A stretch of DNA of 64,000 nt from Rhizobiales bacterium 62-17 (GCA_001898965.1 MKVW01000009.1:1010847-1074846), one strand, 5' to 3'. Counted from the stretch's first letter, positions 13,804 through 23,074 are shown. A program made the numbers and translations. Notes: generated from the sequence alone by a model not told the origin.

Positions 13804-16692
13804 TTAGCTGGCGCGGACCAGCGGTTCATCCGGCGGGGCACCGACGAGCTTGCGGGCATCGAGCGCGCTGATCGGCTGGCCGAAGGCATAGCCCTGCGCA
13901 TATTCGCAGCCGAGCTGGTAGAGTTCGATCGTATCGCCTTCGGTCTCGGCGCCTTCGGCGACGACTTCCATGCCCAGATCATGCGCCATGGCGATCACCG
14001 AGCGCAGCAGCACCGGGCGGGCGCCACGCATGTCGGGTCGCACGAAGCTCTTGTCGATCTTGATCGTGTCGAAGGGGAAGCGCTGCAGATAAGCGAGCGA
14101 CGAATGGCCGGTGCCGAAATCGTCAAGCGCCAGGCCGGCGCCGAGTTCGCGAATCCGCTGCAGCATTTGCGCCGCGTATTCGGGATTTTCCATCACGAGG
14201 CTTTCGGTCAGTTCGAGCTTCAAGGTGCCGCGATGCACGCCCGAACGGGTCAGCACGGCTTTCACATCGTTGAGAAGGTCGTGTCTGAGCAATTGTCGTG
14301 ACGATACGTTGACACTGGCGAAAATCGGCGGCGTCACGTCGAGCGCGCGTTGCCAGGCGGCAAGCTCCCGCGCCGTCCGGTCGAGCACGAAGATGCCGAG
14401 GTCGATGATCAGCCCGGTTTCTTCGGCGATCGGGATGAAATCGGCCGGGTTGAGGCGGCCGAAGCGCGGATGGTCCCAGCGCAGCAGCGCTTCGAAACCG
14501 GCGATGGTGCGGTCTTCCAGGCGTACGATCGGTTGGAAGACGATCTTGATTTCGCTGCGTTCCAGGGCGCGTCGCAGGTCGGTTTCGAGCGCCAGCCGGT
14601 CGGTCTGTTGCGAGCGCATGCCGGGGCGGAAGAATTCGACCCGGTTGCCGCCGAACTTCTTGGCATGGGCGGCGGCCAGCATCGCATCCTTCAGCATGTC
14701 CTCATGGCGGCGATGCAGTTGCGGATCGAACAGCGCGATGCCGATCGAGCCGGTGAGGGCGAATTCGCGGTCGCTGATGGTCACCGGCGTCAACAGATTG
14801 CGCCGCAGGTTGTCGGCGATCTGGATGATGGCGTTGCTGTCCTTTTCGGACGTCAGGATGATGCCGAACTCATCGCTCGACAGGCGTGCCAGCGTGTCCT
14901 GCGGTTTGACGAGGCGGGTCAGGCGGCGGGCGATGGTGAGCAGAACCGAGTCGCCGCCCGGAATGCCGAAGGCCTCGTTGACCTGGCGGAAACGGTCGAT
15001 GTCGATGGCGATCACCGTCGGGCGCATTTCGCGATCGACATGCGCCTGGGTCAAAGCGGTGTCGAGACGGTCGAAGAAGATTTCGCGATTGGGCAGGCCG
15101 GTCAGATTGTCGTGGACGGCATCGTGCAGCAGCCGTTCCTCGGCGGTCTTGGGCTCGGTGATATCGCTCAACGTGCCGATGACACGGATGACCTCGCCGT
15201 CGGCGCCGACCACCGGCCGGGCTTTCAGATGATACCAGGAATAATGGCCGTCGACGGCGCGCAGGCGGAAGTCGAGGCTGATGCGGCCGCGCCGCTGTTC
15301 GAGCACCGCGTCGAGGCAGGCGGTGTATTTGTCGCGGTCGAAGGGATGCAGCACGTCGAACCAGCCGGTGGCCGGCCCTTCGAGGGCGCCGCGTTTCAGG
15401 CCGAGCAGCACTTCCAGTTCCGGGCTGGCGTAAATGCGATCCGACACCACGTCCCAGTCGAAGACGATGTCGCCCGAGCCGGTCAGGGCCAGAGCGCGGC
15501 GCTCGCTGTCGGAGACGCTGCCATGGCCGATGCCGCCACCGGCGAACGCGATCTGCATGACGGTGAAGCCGATCAGCATGACGATCAGCACCAGGCCGCC
15601 GATCAAAGCCGGCGACACGAGATCGCCGACGAGCGAGCCCGTCACCGTATAGCCGGCGGCGACCATCCACACGAGCAGCAGGAACCACGTCGGGATCAGC
15701 ATGATGGCGCGGTCGGAACCGAGCGTCGACAGATAGATCACCAGGATGAAGCCGGCGACGGCGATGGCGGCGAGCGAGATGCGCGCCACGCCGGCGGCGA
15801 CCGGCGCGTCATAGACGGCAAGGCCGACGAGCGCTGCCAGGAACAACAGCCAGACGGCCGTCACATGCGAGGCGCGCACATGCCAGCGGCTCAGATTGAG
15901 ATAGGCGAAGAGGAAGACCAGCAGGGTTGCGGCCAAAACCGTTTCGGCGCCGGCGCGCCAGACGCGATCCGAATCGCCGACGATGCCGACAAGCTTGGTC
16001 CAGAAGCCGAAGTCGATGCACACATAGGCGAGCACGGCCCAGGCCAGCGCGGCGGCGGCGGGGAAGATCACCGCGCCCTTGACGACGAAGACGATGGTCA
16101 GGAACAGCGCCAGGAGGCCGGCAATGCCGATGACGATGCCTTTGTAGAGCGTCAGGCTCGTCACTTTGTCTTTGTAGGCATCCGGTTCCCACAGATAGAT
16201 CTGCGGCAGGTTCGGCGTGCGCAGCTCGGCGACGTAAGTGACGGTGCTGCCGGGATCGAGGGTGAGACGGAACACGTCGGCGTCGGCGCTGTCCTCGCGC
16301 TCGGGCGGAAAGCCCTGGCTGGCGGTGATGGCGGCAATGCGCGATGCGCCGAGATCAGGCCAGATGACGCCCGAGCCGGCAAGCCGGAAATGCGGCGCCA
16401 CGATCAAGCGTTCGATCTGCTCGGTCGTGTCGTTGGTGAGCGCGAAGACGATCCAGGCCGGTTGCGTGCCTTGTTGCGCGGCGCTCACTTCGATGCGCCG
16501 CACGATGCCATCGGCACCGGGCGCGGTCGACACCTGCAGACGGTCGCCTTCGCCCGAATAGTGCTCGACCTGCTGGGTAAGGTCGATGGCCTTCGAGTCG
16601 AGCGGTACGCGAATGGGTTCAACCGCTCCCGCGCCGGAAACGGCGACGAAGCTTGAAATCGCAAATAGCAAAAAGACGAGAAACCGGCGCAA
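13804..16692 (-). CDS. Membrane-bound PAS-GGDEF-EAL cyclic-di-GMP phosphodiesterase
   Basis: A 962-residue protein. Residues 1-23 are a signal peptide, 24-180 a periplasmic sensor region, and about 183-385 hold seven or more membrane segments, similar to 7TM-DISM receptors. A PAS domain with PAC (400-520) precedes GGDEF (525-690) and EAL (705-950). The GGDEF site is SSDEF (605-609), so cyclase activity is doubtful. The EAL domain keeps FEALLRW (E734), NVSSRQL, KLELTES, DDFGTG (857-862) and IKIDKSFV, so hydrolysis of cyclic di-GMP is likely. The degenerate GGDEF may bind GTP as a regulator. The periplasmic ligand is unknown. It lies between the acetyltransferase gene and the UPF0104 gene. Confidence 0.9.
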   Translation of the reverse strand: MRRFLVFLLFAISSFVAVSGAGAVEPIRVPLDSKAIDLTQQVEHYSGEGDRLQVSTAPGADGIVRRIEVSAAQQGTQPAWIVFALTNDTTEQIERLIVAPHFRLAGSGVIWPDLGASRIAAITASQGFPPEREDSADADVFRLTLDPGSTVTYVAELRTPNLPQIYLWEPDAYKDKVTSLTLYKGIVIGIAGLLALFLTIVFVVKGAVIFPAAAALAWAVLAYVCIDFGFWTKLVGIVGDSDRVWRAGAETVLAATLLVFLFAYLNLSRWHVRASHVTAVWLLFLAALVGLAVYDAPVAAGVARISLAAIAVAGFILVIYLSTLGSDRAIMLIPTWFLLLVWMVAAGYTVTGSLVGDLVSPALIGGLVLIVMLIGFTVMQIAFAGGGIGHGSVSDSERRALALTGSGDIVFDWDVVSDRIYASPELEVLLGLKRGALEGPATGWFDVLHPFDRDKYTACLDAVLEQRRGRISLDFRLRAVDGHYSWYHLKARPVVGADGEVIRVIGTLSDITEPKTAEERLLHDAVHDNLTGLPNREIFFDRLDTALTQAHVDREMRPTVIAIDIDRFRQVNEAFGIPGGDSVLLTIARRLTRLVKPQDTLARLSSDEFGIILTSEKDSNAIIQIADNLRRNLLTPVTISDREFALTGSIGIALFDPQLHRRHEDMLKDAMLAAAHAKKFGGNRVEFFRPGMRSQQTDRLALETDLRRALERSEIKIVFQPIVRLEDRTIAGFEALLRWDHPRFGRLNPADFIPIAEETGLIIDLGIFVLDRTARELAAWQRALDVTPPIFASVNVSSRQLLRHDLLNDVKAVLTRSGVHRGTLKLELTESLVMENPEYAAQMLQRIRELGAGLALDDFGTGHSSLAYLQRFPFDTIKIDKSFVRPDMRGARPVLLRSVIAMAHDLGMEVVAEGAETEGDTIELYQLGCEYAQGYAFGQPISALDARKLVGAPPDEPLVRAS

Positions 16693-16782
16693 GTGAGCCC
16701 GTCGTGGTTAACGCGGCCGCAGCCGAGGGGTCCGAAATTCGCCCTAGCCAGGGCTGAATGGCCTTGGCGCAGAACGGTGTCT

Positions 16783-17457
16783 TTAATGTGATTGGTAGCC
16801 TTTGGCGAATAGCTGAGCAAGCTTTCCCGTCCGGCCTGTGGAATTTGTCTCGATCGTGGTTTCAGGCCCTTCGGGCAGGGGGTCGCTGTCGAGAATGGCG
16901 AACAGCACATGGTCCTGCCAGGCGCCGTTGATTCGCAGATACGCCCGGGCATAACCCTCCCGTTTGAAGCCGCAGCGCTCCAGCAGTCGAATCGAGCGGT
17001 CGTTGTGCGGCAGGCAGGCGGCCTCGATGCGGTGCAGCCGCAAGGTGGCGAAGGCCCAGACCAGGGTGGCGCGCACGGCGCGCGACATATAGCCCTGGCC
17101 GGCATAGGCCTCGCCCATCCAATAGCCCAATGTGCCGGTTTGCGACACGCCGCGACGAATCTGGCCAAGCGTCAGCCCACCGAGCAGCGTGTGGTCGCTT
17201 GAGCGGAACACGAAAAACGGGAATGCCTCGTCGCGCTCCATTTCCTCCGCCTGGCGGCGCAGCCGGCGGCGATAGGCGCTGCGGGTGAGATCGTCGACCG
17301 GCCAGGTCGGCTCCCAGGGCACCAGGAACGTGCGGCTTTTCTCGCGCAATTCAGCCCAAGGAACAAAATCCTGCGGCAGGGGCGGTCGCAGATAGACCCC
17401 CTCGCCACGGATGAAATTGGCCGGCTCGTTCGCCGGCCCAAGCCGAAACAGCGCCAT
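16783..17457 (-). CDS. GNAT N-acetyltransferase, RimJ/RimL type
   Basis: A 224-residue cytosolic acetyltransferase. The N-terminal GEGVYLRPPLPQDF, the GYWMGEAYAGQGYMSRAV acetyl-CoA binding stretch near residue 111, and HRIEAACLPHNDRSIRLLERCGFKREGYAR near 140-170 are typical of the RimJ/RimL group, which acetylates N-terminal amines of ribosomal proteins or small amines. About 25 residues after the core are variable. The gene follows thrC by 27 bases on the same strand and precedes the GGDEF/EAL gene, so cotranscription with thrC is plausible. The substrate cannot be told from sequence. Confidence 0.87.
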   Translation of the reverse strand: MALFRLGPANEPANFIRGEGVYLRPPLPQDFVPWAELREKSRTFLVPWEPTWPVDDLTRSAYRRRLRRQAEEMERDEAFPFFVFRSSDHTLLGGLTLGQIRRGVSQTGTLGYWMGEAYAGQGYMSRAVRATLVWAFATLRLHRIEAACLPHNDRSIRLLERCGFKREGYARAYLRINGAWQDHVLFAILDSDPLPEGPETTIETNSTGRTGKLAQLFAKGYQSH

Positions 17458-17484
17458 CCTTATCCCCTGCGCGCTTCGGCCGGT

Positions 17485-18888
17485 TTAGCGGGCGGCGCGG
17501 GCTCGCTCGCGGACAAACCGTTCGATGGCGCCCTGGTCATTGGGCAGAACGGTGAAATGTTCGCGCGCTTCGGTGAGTTTCGCAAGATGTGGCGGCAAAG
17601 GTGCTGTCAGGCCGGTCGCCTTCTTCACTGCATCGCCGAATTTGGCCGGATGGGCGGTGCCGAGCACCACCATCGGCACGGACGGATTTTTCTCCAGGGC
17701 CTTGCGGGCGGCATGGACACCGACCGCGGTGTGCGGATCGATCAAAAGGCCACATTCGGCGTGGACGCGGCTCATTTCCTTGGCGGTCCCGGTTTCGCCG
17801 GTGCGCAAGGCATCGAATTCGGCCTGGATCTTGGCGAGCGTGTCCGACGGCAGGGTGAAGGCGCCCGCTTGCTGCAGCGAGGCCATCAGGCGGCGCACGG
17901 TCGCCGCGTCGCGGCCGCAGGCATCGAAGATCAGCCGTTCGAAATTCGACGACACCTGAATGTCCATCGACGGCGACTGCGTCGGCACCACGCCGCGCAC
18001 TTCGTAGGTGCCGCTGGCGAGCGTGCGCTCGAGAATGTCGTTCTCGTTGGTGGCGACGACCAGCCGGTCCACCGGCAGGCCCATGCGCTTGGCGATATAG
18101 CCGGCGAGAATGTCGCCGAAATTGCCCGTCGGCACGGTGAAGGACACCGGCCGATGCGGCCCGCCGAGCACGACGGCACTGGTGAAGTAATAGACGGTCT
18201 GGGCGACGACGCGCGCCCAATTGATCGAATTGACGCCCGACAGCTTCAAGTCGTCGCGGAACCGATGGTTGTTGAACAGGCCCTTGAGGATCGACTGGCA
18301 ATCGTCGAACGTGCCTTCGAGCGCGATGGTGTGGATATTAGGCGCATCCACCGAGGTCATCTGCTTGCGCTGGATGTCCGAGACGCGGCCGTGCGGATAC
18401 ATGATGAAGACGTCGACCTGGTCGAGCCCACGGAAGGCCTCGATGGCGGCGGCACCCGTATCGCCCGAGGTGGCGCCGACGATGGTGGCGCGCTGGCCGC
18501 GCTCTTTCAGCGCATGATCCATCATGCGTCCCAGAAGCTGCATCGCCACGTCCTTGAAGGCGAGCGTCGGGCCGTGGAACAGTTCGAGGATGAAGAGATT
18601 GTCGCCGATCTGCGTCAGCGGCGTCACCGCTGGATGGCGGAACTGCGCATAGGCGTCGTCGAGCATCGCGCGGAAGGCGGCCGGTTCGATTTCGTCGCCG
18701 ACGAAGGGGCCGATCACCGTTTCCGCGACTTGCGCATAGGGCCGGCCGGCAAAGCCGGCGATGGTCTCGCGCGGCAGGGTCGGGAACATCTCGGGAACAT
18801 AAAGCCCGCCGTCACGGGCAAGGCCGGCCAGCAGAGCATCGGTGAAGGAAAGCGCGGGGGCTTCGCCCCGCGTCGAAATATAGCGCAC
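17485..18888 (-). CDS. thrC: Threonine synthase
   Basis: A 467-residue pyridoxal-phosphate enzyme that converts O-phosphohomoserine to threonine and phosphate, the last step of threonine synthesis. The N-terminus MRYISTRGEAPALSFTDALLAGLARDGGLYVP is typical of the long (class II) form. The cofactor lysine is K112 in HGPTLAFKDVAMQ, and the phosphate-binding loop reads ATSGDTGAAAIEA. NSINWARVVAQTVYYF and TVPTGNFGDILAGYIAKRMGLP are further signatures. The start codon is GTG at 18888; no better start is nearby. The acetyltransferase gene follows closely. Confidence 0.95.
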   Translation of the reverse strand: MRYISTRGEAPALSFTDALLAGLARDGGLYVPEMFPTLPRETIAGFAGRPYAQVAETVIGPFVGDEIEPAAFRAMLDDAYAQFRHPAVTPLTQIGDNLFILELFHGPTLAFKDVAMQLLGRMMDHALKERGQRATIVGATSGDTGAAAIEAFRGLDQVDVFIMYPHGRVSDIQRKQMTSVDAPNIHTIALEGTFDDCQSILKGLFNNHRFRDDLKLSGVNSINWARVVAQTVYYFTSAVVLGGPHRPVSFTVPTGNFGDILAGYIAKRMGLPVDRLVVATNENDILERTLASGTYEVRGVVPTQSPSMDIQVSSNFERLIFDACGRDAATVRRLMASLQQAGAFTLPSDTLAKIQAEFDALRTGETGTAKEMSRVHAECGLLIDPHTAVGVHAARKALEKNPSVPMVVLGTAHPAKFGDAVKKATGLTAPLPPHLAKLTEAREHFTVLPNDQGAIERFVRERARAAR

Positions 18889-18925
18889 GGTGAACCTGTC
18901 AGAGTGGATTTCGGCGCTGTCTTAA

Positions 18926-18960
18926 AGCAAATCGCGTTGCAATAGAAACGTGATTTCGCT
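18926..18960. repeat. Dispersed palindromic repeat, copy 1
   Basis: AGCAAATCGCGTTGC, then AATA, then GAAACGTGATTTCGCT form an imperfect hairpin. The sequence closely resembles the hairpin at 32687-32721, with the same AGCAAAT-GCGTT start, a four-base loop and GAAACG return. Both are intergenic and followed by GACGCGT. It looks like a REP-type short repeat. Confidence 0.6.
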
Positions 18961-19075
18961 GGCGACGCGTTTCAACATGGGCGGTAAAGCCACTTAAAGC
19001 CCGAAACTGCTCCAATGAGAAATTTCCCTTGCGTTATCAGGGTATTAAAAAGGGCGAATGGCCCCAGGTTGGAAT

Positions 19076-19638
19076 CTAACGGATCGAAGCGGCCCTGAAT
19101 GCGCGCCATTCCGACTTCGTGAGCTTGAAAAGCTCTCTTTCCATATACGCCGGATCGACGAACCCTGAGGGTTCGCGCTTGATGAACGTGGCGCCGGTTT
19201 TCTCTTTGACCCGTCTCGATCGTTCGTTTCCGGCCGCGCTGGAGAAAATGAGTTCGTCAAAACCCAATTCATCGAACGCGTAGTCCATGACGGGGATGAC
19301 GGCCTCCGTCATCAGGCCGCGTCCCCACAAATGTTGAGCCAGCCAAAAGCCTCGGTTTTCTGGGGTGCCGGGTCCCCACAAGGCTATGCCGCCGACGACT
19401 TCGTGCGGTGCGTCCTTGAGAAAGAGGCCCCAGACCCATTTGTCCTTGCCTGATGGGGCAAGATGACGTCGGTGAGATAGTCACGGACGCCATGTTCGGG
19501 ATAGGGCCAGGGCACTTTGTCCGACAGATGGCGGATCACCTCGTAGTTCACGAAGTGACGCGTATAGGCGGGCTCGTCTTCAAGCGTGACGGCTTTCAGG
19601 AGGAGCCGTTTCGTTTCGAAGATCGGTAGCATGCCCAT
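19076..19638 (-). pseudogene. GNAT acetyltransferase gene broken by a single-base frameshift
   Basis: Two minus-strand frames together make one RimJ/RimL-type acetyltransferase of about 187 residues. The first part (19638 to about 19450) reads FETKRLLLKAVTLEDEPAYT through VILPHQ. The sequence then continues in the next frame as GKDKWVWGLFLKDAPHEVVG, then WGPGTPENRGFWLAQHLWGRGLMTEAV and FSSAAGNERSRRVKEKTGA. The break lies at CATCAGGCAAGG near 19450, where one G appears to be missing. No slippery heptamer is present, so programmed frameshifting is unlikely. It is either a recent pseudogene or a sequencing error. The second frame ends at 19076. Confidence 0.75.
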
Positions 19639-19662
19639 GACTGTCAGACATTCCTTGCAAGC

Positions 19663-21873
19663 CTACAACGCCCGTTTCACCCGCTCCGGCGTCAGCGGCA
19701 GTTCACGATAGCGCACGCCGATGGCGTCGAATACCGCATTGGCGAGCGCCGCGCCCGTCGGCCCCTGCGACGCCTCGCCGGCGCCCAGGAACGGCTGGCC
19801 CGGCCGGTCGATCAGCTCCACCTCGATCTCAGGCACTTCGCTGAAGGTGAGGATCGGATAGCTCAGCCAATCCTCGCTCAGCACGCCGCTGTCGTCGAAG
19901 CGCACCGCCTCCTTCAACGACCAGGAGAGCGATTGCACGATGCCGCCCTCGATCTGGTTCTTCACGCCATCGGGCGAGACGATCTCGCCGGCATCATTGG
20001 CTGAGACCGCGCGCAGCACTTTGATCTGGCCGGAGCCGCGATCGACCTCGACTTCGAGCGCGACGGCGCAATAGGTAGCGAGATTTTTATACATGGCATA
20101 GGCGATGCCGCGGCCATGGTTCGGCTGTTTCTTCCACGTCGACCAGCCGAACATGTCGGCGGTCTTCTGCAGGACGGCACGGGCGCGCTCGTTCTTCAAA
20201 CTGCGCAGACGATATTCGACCGGATCGGCTTTGGCGCGATGGGCCAGTTCGTCCACGAAGCTTTCGATGGAGAACACATTGGCATAAGCGCCGAGCGCGC
20301 GCGTCGAGGAGGCGCGGGCCGCGAACGACGTGATGAAATGCGTCGTCACTTTCTGGCCGGGAAACTCATACATCGGGATGGCGTTGCGATCGGCCGCATA
20401 GTTTGGTCCGCCGATGTTCACCGGCGTCGGCAGGGGAAAGGCCTTGGCCAGCACGCCTCCTGCAAGCAGATTACCGGCGTTGTTGTTCGGCCGCGTCAGA
20501 TGCGACGTCGACCACAGTTGATAATCCCAGTCGAGCACATTGCCCTCGCCATCAAGGCCGGCCTTGATGCGCGTCACCATGGCCGAGCCGTAGGGCTCCC
20601 ATTTGTGCTCGTCGTGGCGCATCCATTGCACACGCACCGGCCGGCCAGAAAAAGCGCGCGCCAGCAGCGCCGCGTCGGCCGCCACGTCGTCGGCGCCGTT
20701 ATGGCCGTAGCAGCCTGAGCCCTGCACATGCTGGCAACGCACTTTCTGCGGCGCGATCCCCAACAACATGGCGATGGCATTGCGCGTTTCGAACACCGAT
20801 TGGCTGTGCGTCTGGATCGTCATCACGCCGTCATTGCCGAACGCGGCGAGCGCGCAAGAGGGGCCGATCGAACCGTGCATCTGATAGGGCCGGCGAAATT
20901 CCGCTTCGACCGTGGCGACAGCGGCGCTGCGATCCTTGCGCGGTTGATCCTTGATCAGAATATCTTGCGGTGTCTGCGCCAGCAGCCAATCATAGACGGT
21001 CTCCGATGTCGGCTGGCCCTTGAGCAGGGTCCAGCGCGCCGCATCGCGCAAGGCATCGGCGGCGGCGATGGCCTGTTCCTCCCGCTCGGCGATGACACCG
21101 AGGAAAGAGCCGTCGCGCACCACTTTCAGCACGCCGGGCAGTTTCTCGATTGCGCCGGTGTCGACCGATTGCAGGGTGGCGCCATAGGCGGGTAGCCGCA
21201 CGACGCGCCCATGCACCATGCCTTGCGGGCGCAGATCCTGCACGAAAATCGCCTGGCCGGTCATCTTCGCCGGCAGGTCGATGCGCGGATGGCTTTTGCC
21301 GATGTAGCGGCGTTTATCTCGCGGCCGCAGCGGGCCTTGCCCGGTGGCTTCAACTTCCAGTTCCTGGCCGCTGACGAGATCCCAATAGCTGATGGCCTTG
21401 CCATTGCCCTTGATCGTGCCGTCCTCGACATCGAGCTTGCTCGCATCGACCTGCCATTTCTCGGCGGCGAGCTTGACGAGGATTTGTCGCGCGTCGGCCG
21501 CTGCATGGCGCACGGCGGTGCCGCAGCCCGGCATGGAGAGCGAACCGGCGGTCGCGCCTTCGTTGGGCACCAGTTCGGTGTCGCCCGAGGTGAGGACGAT
21601 GCGATCGAAATCGACGCAGAGTTCGTCGGCGCAGATTTGCTGCACGGCGGTCAATGCGCCTTGGCCGATTTCGACCTTGCCGACCAGCAGGCGCACCTTG
21701 CCGCCGGCTTCGATGCGCAGCCACATCGACAGTTTGCGATTGGTCTGCAGATCGCCGGGCAGGCGCGGCGTGCCCGCCGGCGCTTGCGCGAAAGCCGGAA
21801 CGGTGAACGCGATGGCGAGCGAGCCGCCGGCGACGAGGAAAGTGCGACGCGAGGGTTTGAACACAGCGTTCAT
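19663..21873 (-). CDS. Molybdopterin-binding subunit of a xanthine oxidase-family dehydrogenase (IorB-like)
   Basis: A 736-residue protein with a Tat signal (SRRTFLVAGG, cleavage near AFA-QA), so the complex is periplasmic. It resembles isoquinoline 1-oxidoreductase beta subunits: GKVEIGQGALTAVQQICADELCVD, SYWDLV, and duplicated aldehyde-oxidase domains. Cofactor motifs include QGSGCYGHNGADDVAADAAL near residue 372 and the catalytic glutamate in GAGEASQGP near the C-terminus. Such enzymes hydroxylate N-heterocycles or oxidise aldehydes with water as the oxygen donor. It is three bases downstream of the 2Fe-2S subunit gene. No FAD subunit or cytochrome c subunit is adjacent, consistent with the two-subunit IorAB type. 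The substrate is unknown. Confidence 0.9.
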   Translation of the reverse strand: MNAVFKPSRRTFLVAGGSLAIAFTVPAFAQAPAGTPRLPGDLQTNRKLSMWLRIEAGGKVRLLVGKVEIGQGALTAVQQICADELCVDFDRIVLTSGDTELVPNEGATAGSLSMPGCGTAVRHAAADARQILVKLAAEKWQVDASKLDVEDGTIKGNGKAISYWDLVSGQELEVEATGQGPLRPRDKRRYIGKSHPRIDLPAKMTGQAIFVQDLRPQGMVHGRVVRLPAYGATLQSVDTGAIEKLPGVLKVVRDGSFLGVIAEREEQAIAAADALRDAARWTLLKGQPTSETVYDWLLAQTPQDILIKDQPRKDRSAAVATVEAEFRRPYQMHGSIGPSCALAAFGNDGVMTIQTHSQSVFETRNAIAMLLGIAPQKVRCQHVQGSGCYGHNGADDVAADAALLARAFSGRPVRVQWMRHDEHKWEPYGSAMVTRIKAGLDGEGNVLDWDYQLWSTSHLTRPNNNAGNLLAGGVLAKAFPLPTPVNIGGPNYAADRNAIPMYEFPGQKVTTHFITSFAARASSTRALGAYANVFSIESFVDELAHRAKADPVEYRLRSLKNERARAVLQKTADMFGWSTWKKQPNHGRGIAYAMYKNLATYCAVALEVEVDRGSGQIKVLRAVSANDAGEIVSPDGVKNQIEGGIVQSLSWSLKEAVRFDDSGVLSEDWLSYPILTFSEVPEIEVELIDRPGQPFLGAGEASQGPTGAALANAVFDAIGVRYRELPLTPERVKRAL

Positions 21874-21876
21874 GGC

Positions 21877-22332
21877 TCAAGCCCCCTGTGCGGCGCGCAG
21901 TACGGCGCGGACGATGCGTTGGTGGGCGCCGCAGCGACAGAGATTGTCGTCGAGCGCTTGTTTGACGTCGGCGGCGTTGGGATTGGGCTTGCTGTCGAGC
22001 AGCGCCTTGGCGCGCATGATCATGCCGTTGGAACAATAGCCGCATTGCGCGGCCTGTTCGTCGATGAAAGCCTGCTGGAGGCGATGCGGCTTCTCCGGCG
22101 TGCCGAGGCCCTCGAGCGTGGTGATGGCGCGATCGTTCACTGAACCTGCAGGCGTGATGCAGGAGCGTGTTGGTTCGCCGTCGATCAGCACCGTACAGGC
22201 ACCGCATTGCGCCAGGCCGCAGCCGAACTTCGGCCCGTTCAAGTGCAAATCGTTGCGCAGCACATAGAGCAGCGGCACGTCGTCGGAAATGGCCAGATCA
22301 TGCCGGCGTCCATTGACCGTGAGAACGGGCAT
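21877..22332 (-). CDS. 2Fe-2S subunit of a xanthine oxidase-family dehydrogenase (IorA-like)
   Basis: A 151-residue protein carrying two [2Fe-2S] clusters. The plant ferredoxin-like domain has C38, C43, C46 and C58 (FGCGLAQCGACTV then RSC). The C-terminal helical domain has C97, C100, C132 and C134 (QCGYCSNGM and CRCG). It passes electrons from the molybdenum cofactor of the neighbouring large subunit to an unidentified acceptor. It has no signal peptide and is probably exported together with the Tat-tagged large subunit. The ATG at 22332 fits the family start (PVLTVNGRRHDL). Confidence 0.95.
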   Translation of the reverse strand: MPVLTVNGRRHDLAISDDVPLLYVLRNDLHLNGPKFGCGLAQCGACTVLIDGEPTRSCITPAGSVNDRAITTLEGLGTPEKPHRLQQAFIDEQAAQCGYCSNGMIMRAKALLDSKPNPNAADVKQALDDNLCRCGAHQRIVRAVLRAAQGA

Positions 22333-22378
22333 CCTTTTCCTCCTCGATAGGGGCGGACGCCGTTCGAACGCGTCGCGC

Positions 22379-23074
22379 TCAGTTGCCCCTGACTATACAC
22401 GATGCGACGACCGCGACACCGTTGAGATCAAGGTGTCGGAGATCGCCACCGGCAAGAGCGACCGGCGTGTCAGTGTCGCTGATCGTTACGCCCGTGGCGG
22501 TGAGGGATATGGCAATCTGAGAGGGGTTGCGGGTCAAGCCGTCGCCCAGGGCTTTCAGATAGGCTTCCTTGGCGGTCCATATCTCCAGGAAATGCCGGTC
22601 GCGGGCGGGGCCGTCCAAGGCGGCAAGCGCGGCCCGCTCGTGCGGATGCAACACGTCGAGGATCGGCTCGGCACTTGTGTCCGGCTCGAAATCGACGCCG
22701 ACCGGCGCGGAGGAAACCGCCAGCAGGGCGCGCGATCCGCGTGCCGAGACCGAAATGAATGGCGATGGGATGCTCCGAACCCGTGGTGCGCCGGCCGTGT
22801 CATAGGCGATTTCAACCGTTTCGGCGGCGACACCCCCATGCCAGGCGACCAACGAGCGCAGGGCCGCGCGCCGGGCGCGGAAATAACGCCGATCGGCGGC
22901 ACCGGGCCGCGCCTCGTCGGCAAGATCGCTCGGCAGCGGCGCCAGCCGTTGCAGCACCGCCGTGCGGGGATCGTCCAAATCCACAACCAGAACGCGAGTC
23001 GCCGCGGCATCCTTCGTCGGTTGCATCAGACGATCGATCCCGTCGGCGAAAATCCATTCGATCCTGGCTGACAC
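22379..23074 (-). CDS. 4'-phosphopantetheinyl transferase, Sfp type
   Basis: A protein of about 231 residues that attaches phosphopantetheine from coenzyme A to a carrier protein. The family motifs are VGVDFEP (magnesium and CoA site) and FLEIWTAKEAYLKALGDGL. Sfp-type enzymes usually serve polyketide, nonribosomal peptide or lysine pathways, and can replace AcpS. No carrier protein or synthase gene is visible in this window, so its partner is elsewhere. The start is uncertain: the frame opens with GTG at 23125, a GTG at 23074 has AGGGG ten bases upstream, and an ATG at 23026 would also keep the core domain. Confidence 0.85.
   Translation of the reverse strand: MSARIEWIFADGIDRLMQPTKDAAATRVLVVDLDDPRTAVLQRLAPLPSDLADEARPGAADRRYFRARRAALRSLVAWHGGVAAETVEIAYDTAGAPRVRSIPSPFISVSARGSRALLAVSSAPVGVDFEPDTSAEPILDVLHPHERAALAALDGPARDRHFLEIWTAKEAYLKALGDGLTRNPSQIAISLTATGVTISDTDTPVALAGGDLRHLDLNGVAVVASCIVRGN

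Noticed and set aside
14350..16656. A 768-codon open frame on the plus strand antisense to the GGDEF/EAL gene
   Set aside because: Its protein is Asp/Arg/Gln-rich and repetitive with no recognisable motif, while the opposite strand encodes a clear multi-domain protein. Long antisense frames are expected in GC-rich genomes.
19440..19460. Programmed frameshift in the GNAT gene
   Set aside because: No slippery heptamer or downstream stimulatory structure is visible. A missing base explains the two frames.
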